Source: Myotis daubentonii (lineage: Eukaryota > Chordata > Mammalia > Chiroptera > Vespertilionidae). From it: 64,000 bases of DNA. Under the pieces are notes generated by a model. The model did not search any database. It saw only the letters and a program-made list of their open reading frames with translations, and had not been told where the DNA came from. Where the stretch lies: the NCBI RefSeq assembly GCF_963259705.1, contig NC_081861.1, positions 63,676,673 through 63,740,672 on the forward strand, in the 5' to 3' direction. Within the stretch, counting starts at the first letter, position 1; the number at the start of each line of letters is the position of its first letter. This document shows positions 57,720-64,000 of the stretch, piece by piece. Made by a program: the position numbers and the translations under genes.

Positions 57720-58179
57720 TCTATATAATAAAAGGCTAATATGCTAAGTGTCCAGTTGTCTCATCATCCATTCAACCAATCAAAGTGTAGTATGCTAATG
57801 ATATGCTAAGGCCACTCAAACACTCGCTATGATGTGCCCTGACCACCAGGGGACAGACAGTTGACCAGTCGACCAGTCGACCAGTCGCTATGACATGCAC
57901 TGAGGAGTCCCGGATTGCAAGAGAGCACAGGCCAGGCCAAGGGACCCCACCGGTGCATGATCAGGGCCGGGGAGGGACCTTGGGAGAGCTCCAGGGCTCT
58001 GTCCTGATCAGCTGGACCCCAGCAGCAAGCTAACCTATGGGTTGGAGAGTCTGCCCTTGGTGGTCAGTGTGCATCATAGCGAGCGGTTGAGTGGCCTTAG
58101 CATATCATTAGCATATTATGCTTAGATTGATTGAATGGACGACTGGACACTTAGCATATTAGGCTTTTATTATATAGGA
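57720..58179. mobile_element. Fold-back Helitron-derived element with two 5' ends
   Basis: The left end TCTATATAATAAAAGGCTAA and the right end GGCTTTTATTATATAGGA are both Helitron 5' termini pointing inward. The inverted arms run about 125 bp, through TGCTAAGTGTCCAGT, GCTAATGATATGCTAAGG and CTCGCTATGATG, and no 3' hairpin or CTAG is present. It starts 2 bp after the CTAG of the preceding Helitron. The centre includes GACCAGTC repeated three times (57862-57890). Confidence 0.8.
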
Positions 58180-60599
58180 TATTCTCTTCCTTACCTACTT
58201 TTGCTAAACATCCGTGGTTCTGTATTTTTCTTTTAGACATGAAGGGACAGTGAAATACTAAGTATATCCTTAATTGTATTTCATGATAGCAAAATAATGT
58301 TGAAAAACATTTGTTTGCTCTAGAAGTTGAAAAGATTTGTGTGTATGTATGTGTATATTATTTTGTGTATGCATTGTGAGCACAAAGCTTAGGTATATGT
58401 TATGTGGTATATCATTATATCTTTTGAGTAATTCTTCACTTGTTTCAAAACACTTTTAATACTTTGCTCAGCATTTAACCACAGCTGAATACTGAGCAGA
58501 CAATCTCACTGAACTGTCCATGTTGGACATGTAAAAAGGTTTTATTTTTTCTTTCCCTCTCAAGAGGTAATAACTAATTTAGAATCTTTCAGTGTATGCA
58601 AGCAGTTTAATTTTCTTCAATGTGCATTGAGTTGTATGCAGAGATATTAAATTGTATCTGTCACTGTTCATCTGTTACCCAATGATAACATTTGCTTAGT
58701 TCCCCAGGAGTGTTTTATAATTCCCCCCTCATCCTGAATAGTTGTAAGATTCATCCTTCTTCTGGTTCTTAATAAATTGATAAAACTGCAACCCCACTGG
58801 CCATACAAAGGGCTGTGGCACCTCCCTATTAGCTTTCATACACACTGAAATTTGGTCATTCATTCTTACGATTAGCTTTCCACCTCTTAAACACTTTATA
58901 ATCCATATGTAAAGGAACTCATGTTCACCCTTTCATTACTAAATTTAATATGTAGGCACCAAAGGATGTGAGAATAGTATTGTTTTCATAGATGCAAACA
59001 CTTTTTTTCCCTAGAGGTTAGCCATTTATTTATCTACTAAAATATCATATGTGATAATGCTCTGACTTTTTCAATTAAAAATAGTTTGTCCAGTATTCCA
59101 GCTATGCTCATGTATTTGCTATTGTTGCTTTAACTGACTGAATGTATCTGACATATTCATCGTTGAAGAAGTATTCATATTGCACTTTATGGTATAAATG
59201 TTTGACTCATTTTTTCAGGTAGCAATAGTTTAGAAAACTAGATCAGAATTTAAAGTATACATCTTTGTTTGTAATATAACATACCACTTTTCTTCACTTA
59301 ATTTCTCGGAGACTATACTACGGCATTCCTAAAAATACAAAAACAAATAAAGCATTATTTCCTAACCAAAGGTTTACAAAAATAATGAATTAATATGACA
59401 GGGTGGTTAAATTTTTGGTGACCTTAACATTGTAATGCATAGAGTGATCATTATCTGTCTTATGGAGAACAGTAGGTCCTCTTTCTGTTCAGGTAGATGC
59501 AACAAACTAACAAACCTTCCTTTATTATAAAGTCTAGGTACTAATTATAGAGGAGCTGCCAGAGTTGAAACTTGTTCAAAGTTAGAAACAATGCTACACC
59601 CACATACTCTCTCAGCCACCTTTCAGTAACGTGCCTGGGTAGCTTCAGCTCCCATTGTTAGATTTCACCCTTTTTTTTTTTCCTGCAAGATACTTGGGAA
59701 AGGTGAAGTTGGATACAAAATCATTACAATTTAATGGTATTTCTGCATTGCCTATAGGTTTAATATTTTGACTTGTTTCTCTCATAGCTATAAATCCAAA
59801 CGAATATTTTTTAATCAGTCTTAGAAGAGAAATATCTCATCACAACCTGTTAAGCTTTATTTGTGAAAATGTAATGACAAGTTTAAGGAAGGAGGAAGAG
59901 AGACTTACAATAACCAGATTTTCACGAAAATTAATCTGACCTATTGCTAAATTCAAATTCCAAGTCTGAGTTTGGAAACAAACTTTCTATGGCATTATAG
60001 CTAATCTTCAATGACTACATAAATAGCTTTTTTTTTTGTAATACGCCAAATACAAAATGCTCTCATTTCCAAAACCCTGAAAAACTATTTGTGATGACAT
60101 TGAATAAACAAAAATCCTTTTAAAAGAATGGGCCATTGCTACAATCAAGTCAATTTCAGCCTTCCTTTCCCAGGGCTATTTGGCATATTGGGTCATATAA
60201 CAGTTTTTAGCCCTAGTAACTGTCTATTTTGGGAGCTTACCTACAATCTGGTGACACTATGGAAAAGTATGAAATTAGAACTGTAATATGAATTAAAAAG
60301 GCAAACATCCAGAGTTTAAAAGATTATATTAGTACTTAGCTACTTTTCATTTATAAAGGTGCTTTTCAAGCACTAATTAATCCGCTTAAAACCCCTGTGA
60401 GCATGGCTGGACTAGAAGAAAATCAGAGTTTTGAAGAGTGAAAGGTACAAAGTTTCTAATGGAGTTATATTTTTCCATAGCTCATCTCCAGGCAGAATCT
60501 CCTAAATAGACATCAATTCAATTCCTCTTATCTGAACAGTCAGGCAGTTCAATAGATTAAGAAAATCAGTTTTTAAAAAAAGAAGAAGAAAAACAGTTT
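58180..60599. other. AT-rich unique sequence
   Basis: A 2.4-kb stretch almost free of recognisable repeats and without any long open frame. Such repeat-poor stretches can hold conserved non-coding elements, but nothing in the sequence alone shows that. Confidence 0.45.
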
Positions 60600-61234
60600 T
60601 GCCTGAAACCCTTAGGGATAACCCCAAACATTGTCCCACAGACAGCCAAAATGCCCGAACTGAGAAATCAAGGACGCCCAGACCTACAGGTTATTCGTAC
60701 ATCTTCAGGATCAGTGATGGACTGATATAAACCGAAATACACTGGTTCTCACTACGATCGGACAGATTGCTAAGAAAATAACCAGTTGACTCACCATGTC
60801 TAATTCCTTGCAGGTCAATAATTCATTTCTGACTATGGCAGTTTCGATCAAGCTTTCAGGGTTAGGGCATGCATGTGGATGCCACTGGCTGCCACTGGCA
60901 GGGCCTGAAGCATAAACAAAAGAGAAAGCCAAATAGAAGGGAAGACGATAACACATTCTTAAGATTCTTAAGACGTCAGCCATAATTTCTACCAATGGCC
61001 TAGAGGGCAGGGAGATAAATGCACTAGCTGTTAACACAATAGAATGAGTAAGAATAAATTTAAGGAGCAGGTTATGCTGAAAAATACAGGTAGATCACCA
61101 CATATAATAGCCAATTTATGGGGAAACCATGTCAGAAACCAGGGTATTGATATAGAAACTCTATGACCTATACAGAACACAACCCAAGAAATATATGGAA
61201 TCCAAGTATGACATTGTGGTAAGGATCAACAGTA
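60600..61234. other. Unassigned stretch with a 108-codon minus-strand frame
   Basis: A minus-strand frame (61037-60711) has a hydrophobic LPFYLAFSFVYASGPASG segment and no recognised domain. Base composition is higher in GC than its surroundings, which could mean an old LTR or transposon; I cannot place it. Confidence 0.3.
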
Positions 61235-61236
61235 CA

Positions 61237-61237
61237 A

Positions 61238-61288
<51 letters not shown>
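61237..61288. repeat. (AC)n microsatellite
   Basis: About 24 AC dinucleotides; the Thr-His open frame across it is its translation. Confidence 0.96.
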
Positions 61289-62671
61289 AACTTACACAGA
61301 CATACATACACACACTCCTAAACCCACATCTCTGTTTTATATGTTTTGTATTGCATTATCACTTTCTAACATACATCACAATTGACTTATTATGTACTCT
61401 CTCCCTATAGAATGGAAACTACTAAGGTAGGAAGTTTTGTCTTTTGTTTATTAAAGTAAACTTAACATATACAGCAGTATCTGGAACAAAATAGGCTCTC
61501 TATAAATATTTGCTGACTGAATGAATGAGGTGTGTGAGGTTTAAGAAATGCATAAGGAATGTTCCAGAGTGGATGAGGAGGATACAAAGCCCACTGATAT
61601 TGCAGTGGATTGGCCATTGCTTCTACAGCCACATAGAAACTCTTAAAGTACCAGTTCTCTACGGCTGCTGCTTATTAGGCAAACAGAGTAGAGACCAGTG
61701 TAGCTGAAGTGAAGTGAGAAAGGGGGAGAGCAACAGGAAAGGGTTTCAAAGAGAATGCTGAAGGGCTAGGGATGATATATTCGGTGGGGCCATGTTGTCT
61801 ATTGTAAGGATATTGGCTTTGACTCAAAGTGAGATGGGATGATATTGAAAGGTTTTGAGGAAAGAAGTGATTTGATCTGATATATATTAACAGAATCATG
61901 GGACGTTGTATGAAGAGTAAACCTACGAGTAAAAAGACCAAAGGCCGGAGACCAGTTAAGACGCTACTGCAGTAATTCAAAATGTAGATGATGGTGGCCT
62001 GGGCCTGAGAACTGGAGGCTTTGAGAACTGGCCTGATTGAGGCTGTATTCTGAAAGCATAGCCAAATGGGATTTCTTGATGGGGTGGGTATGGCACATGA
62101 GAGAAGAGTGTGTCAAGGATGACGCCAACGTTTTCAGCCTGAGCAAATGGAGGGCTGGAGCTCCATTTACTGAGATGGAAAAGACTTGGTAGGTTGGAAG
62201 GTTGGGGATGTTAAAAAATATGTTGGATATTTCAATATGTTTTCAGATTATATGTTTCTTTCAGGGGGCAGGGGGGTGGTAGTGGTATATGGTAGTCATG
62301 TCACTGTTGGTTATTTAGTCAAGTAAACAAAGCTGTAGGTAGGAATTCGGGGTTGTTGTTTTTGTTTGTTGGTTTGTTTTTTCTTCTGAGATTAAATATG
62401 ATGCAGGACAAAGAATATTCAGAATATCTATCAAGGAAGAAATAGGTTTTTATTGCAGTAGATTGATGAATACATTGATATAAGTTCATTCAGTATTTTA
62501 CTGTGATAATTAACCAAGAGAAATTATGTAATTTTGGTGCTCATTTGTCCTCTTAAGTTGATTGAAACCAGTAAATTATAGGATCAAGTGTGTGTATGCA
62601 CAAGGGGGAACCAGTAGTCAAAACAAGATCAGGGGAACAGTCAGCCACACCATATTAAACTAAAACTGGTT
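61289..62671. other. Mostly unique sequence with worn repeats
   Basis: 61455-61535 resembles an L2/MIR end (AGTATCTGGAACAAAATAGG; TATTTGCTGACTGAATGAAT). 61840-62200 has phrases (AGACGCTACTGCAGTAATTC; GATGATGGTGGCCTGGGCCT) seen in a common ancient mammalian repeat that I cannot name with confidence. No gene. Confidence 0.4.
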
Positions 62672-62841
62672 ACACAGGCTAAGCCTGCTGGCTTGGTTGG
62701 TTGGAATGTCATCTCATACACCAAAAGGTTGCAGGTTTTATTTCTGATCAGGGCACATATGGGAAGCAACTAATAGATTTTTATCTCTCACATTAATATT
62801 TCTCTCTCTCTCTCTCTCAAAAAAAATCAATAAAACAAGTT
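62672..62841 (+). repeat. Old Ves-related SINE
   Basis: CTGGCTTGGTTGGTTGGAAT head, AAAGGTTGCAGGTTTTATTT box-B region and a (CT)n-AAAAAAAATCAATAAAAC tail. Diverged; same old subgroup as the copy at 54963. Confidence 0.85.
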
Positions 62842-62989
62842 ATACACACACCTCAGAAGTTACACTGTTTTCTGAATGTTAAATTCTAAGCTGTATATTA
62901 CTGATTTAGCTCTTGTGAAAAATATGTATGAGCTCTGTATGACTAATATTAAAACATTTGTTAAGCAAAAAAATAAAATAATGGAGATA

Positions 62990-63470
62990 CACCCATATCC
63001 TTTGATCCAGAATTCCACTTCTACTAATTTCTCTTGAGAAATTAGAATGTGCACAAAGATTTACACTCCAGAATGTTTCTTATGGCTTTGTTATAATAAC
63101 AAAAATTGAAGACCATTTAAATATCCAAATCTAGAGTATCTAAATAAATTATGCACACCCATAAAATGGATTACTATGCAGCCAATTCAAAGAATGTTGT
63201 TCAAGTGTATTTGGCACAGAAAAACCTGCCTGACATCTTAAGTGGGAAAAAAAGTTAGAAAACAATATTATATATCTTCCCACTTGAAGGGTGGTGGATT
63301 AATCTATTTATGAACAGAAAAATTCTGCAAGTGTATACTACAAAATAGTAACTGGTTATCACTGGTTGGATTATGGGCAATATTTATGGATATTTCTATT
63401 TCTAAAAGAAACCTGTGATACTTTTATAATAAAATTGTTCAAATGCATGGAACAACAAAGATTACAACAG
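62990..63470 (+). repeat. Old L1 3' fragment
   Basis: Forward L1M: GATCCAGAATTCCACTTCTA, CTCCAGAATGTTTCTTATGG, AAATGGATTACTATGCAGCC. No coding frame. Confidence 0.65.
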
Positions 63471-64000
63471 GCTACAGTATTTTGTGTTTTAGAAATATGC
63501 ACAAGTCATATTGTTTTGGAGACACACCTATACTCATGCATCATAGGATAAACCTTTAAGAGCATATTATTCCTGGCACTCCCTGGCTTACAGTGTTTCT
63601 AACTGAGGTTAGTATAAGTAATGAGTTGCCAAATGAAGTATTTAAAACACTTGCAAAGAGCCCTTCAAATGTGAGCAGTGTGGCTACATACCCACACGTC
63701 TATAAGATTACTTTCAGGGTTTTACCAATTACAGTAACATTTTAAACAAATAGCAATTAGTATGAATTCTCACAGACCCTTATGTGCTTTTTAGTTCGCT
63801 ATACTGAAAAGGACTAGGGAGAAAATTCTCAATAGAAACAGGAGAACATATAGCCAGTATCTAATTTTCCCAATAAAGACCCATGTTTTTCTCCATATGG
63901 CAAGGCAAATAATGCCTATATGGCCAACGCTGGATGATGCAGGGTTCTGAGGGACAGAAACAATGGGGATAATGAAAATCCACTGATAATCCAGAAACCT
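63471..64000. other. Unique sequence at the right edge
   Basis: No gene or recognised repeat. Confidence 0.45.

Overview
This window is genomic DNA of a vespertilionid bat. The evidence is its repeats: about 18 tRNA-derived Ves SINEs on both strands, at least 14 HeliBat-type Helitron copies (5' ends TCCTATATAATAAAAG or TCTACACTAATAAAAG, 3' ends with a GTGCAC hairpin and CTAG), and several hAT DNA transposons, including three SPIN copies. This mix of recent DNA transposons is characteristic of Vespertilionidae among mammals. The genus cannot be named from the sequence.

The only real host coding sequence recognised is exon 1 of DIAPH2 (a diaphanous-related formin) on the minus strand at 8633-8764. 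It lies in a CpG island (about 8220-9210) that must be its promoter. The exon ends at a clean GTGAGT donor, so positions 1-8632 are the start of intron 1 and the rest of the gene lies off the left edge. In human, DIAPH2 is X-linked with a gene-poor region upstream; here too 9.3-64 kb contains no recognisable functional gene, which suggests a conserved X-chromosomal setting (inference).

Region by region: 1-8.6 kb is DIAPH2 intron 1 with two SINEs, two back-to-back Helitrons, an L2 and a palindromic MER5-like MITE. 9.8-20 kb holds SPIN, four other hAT copies, L1 tails, SINEs and a decayed autonomous Helitron whose helicase frame is broken by a MITE. 20-36 kb is old L1 debris with Helitrons inserted, a processed RHEB pseudogene (26.8-27.65 kb), a GC-rich Helitron carrying minisatellites (28.1-29.2 kb) and a MaLR LTR. 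36-44 kb is mostly unique sequence with SINEs, a second SPIN and another hAT. 44.7-51 kb has two young bat L1 insertions. The first carries both a SPIN and a solo retroviral LTR; the second has the inverted 5' part typical of twin priming. 53.4-58.2 kb is a Helitron cluster containing the same two-element composite twice, in opposite orientation. 58.2-64 kb is AT-rich and mostly unique.

The most interesting item is the 1027-bp solo LTR at 46083-47109. It has TG...CA ends and a perfect 6-bp target duplication, as expected of a class II/betaretrovirus-like element. Its U3 starts, at the first bases of the LTR, with a 133-codon open frame that predicts a small type II membrane protein with three N-glycosylation sequons. 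This is the position and topology of the superantigen gene of mouse mammary tumour virus, although I see no convincing sequence match.
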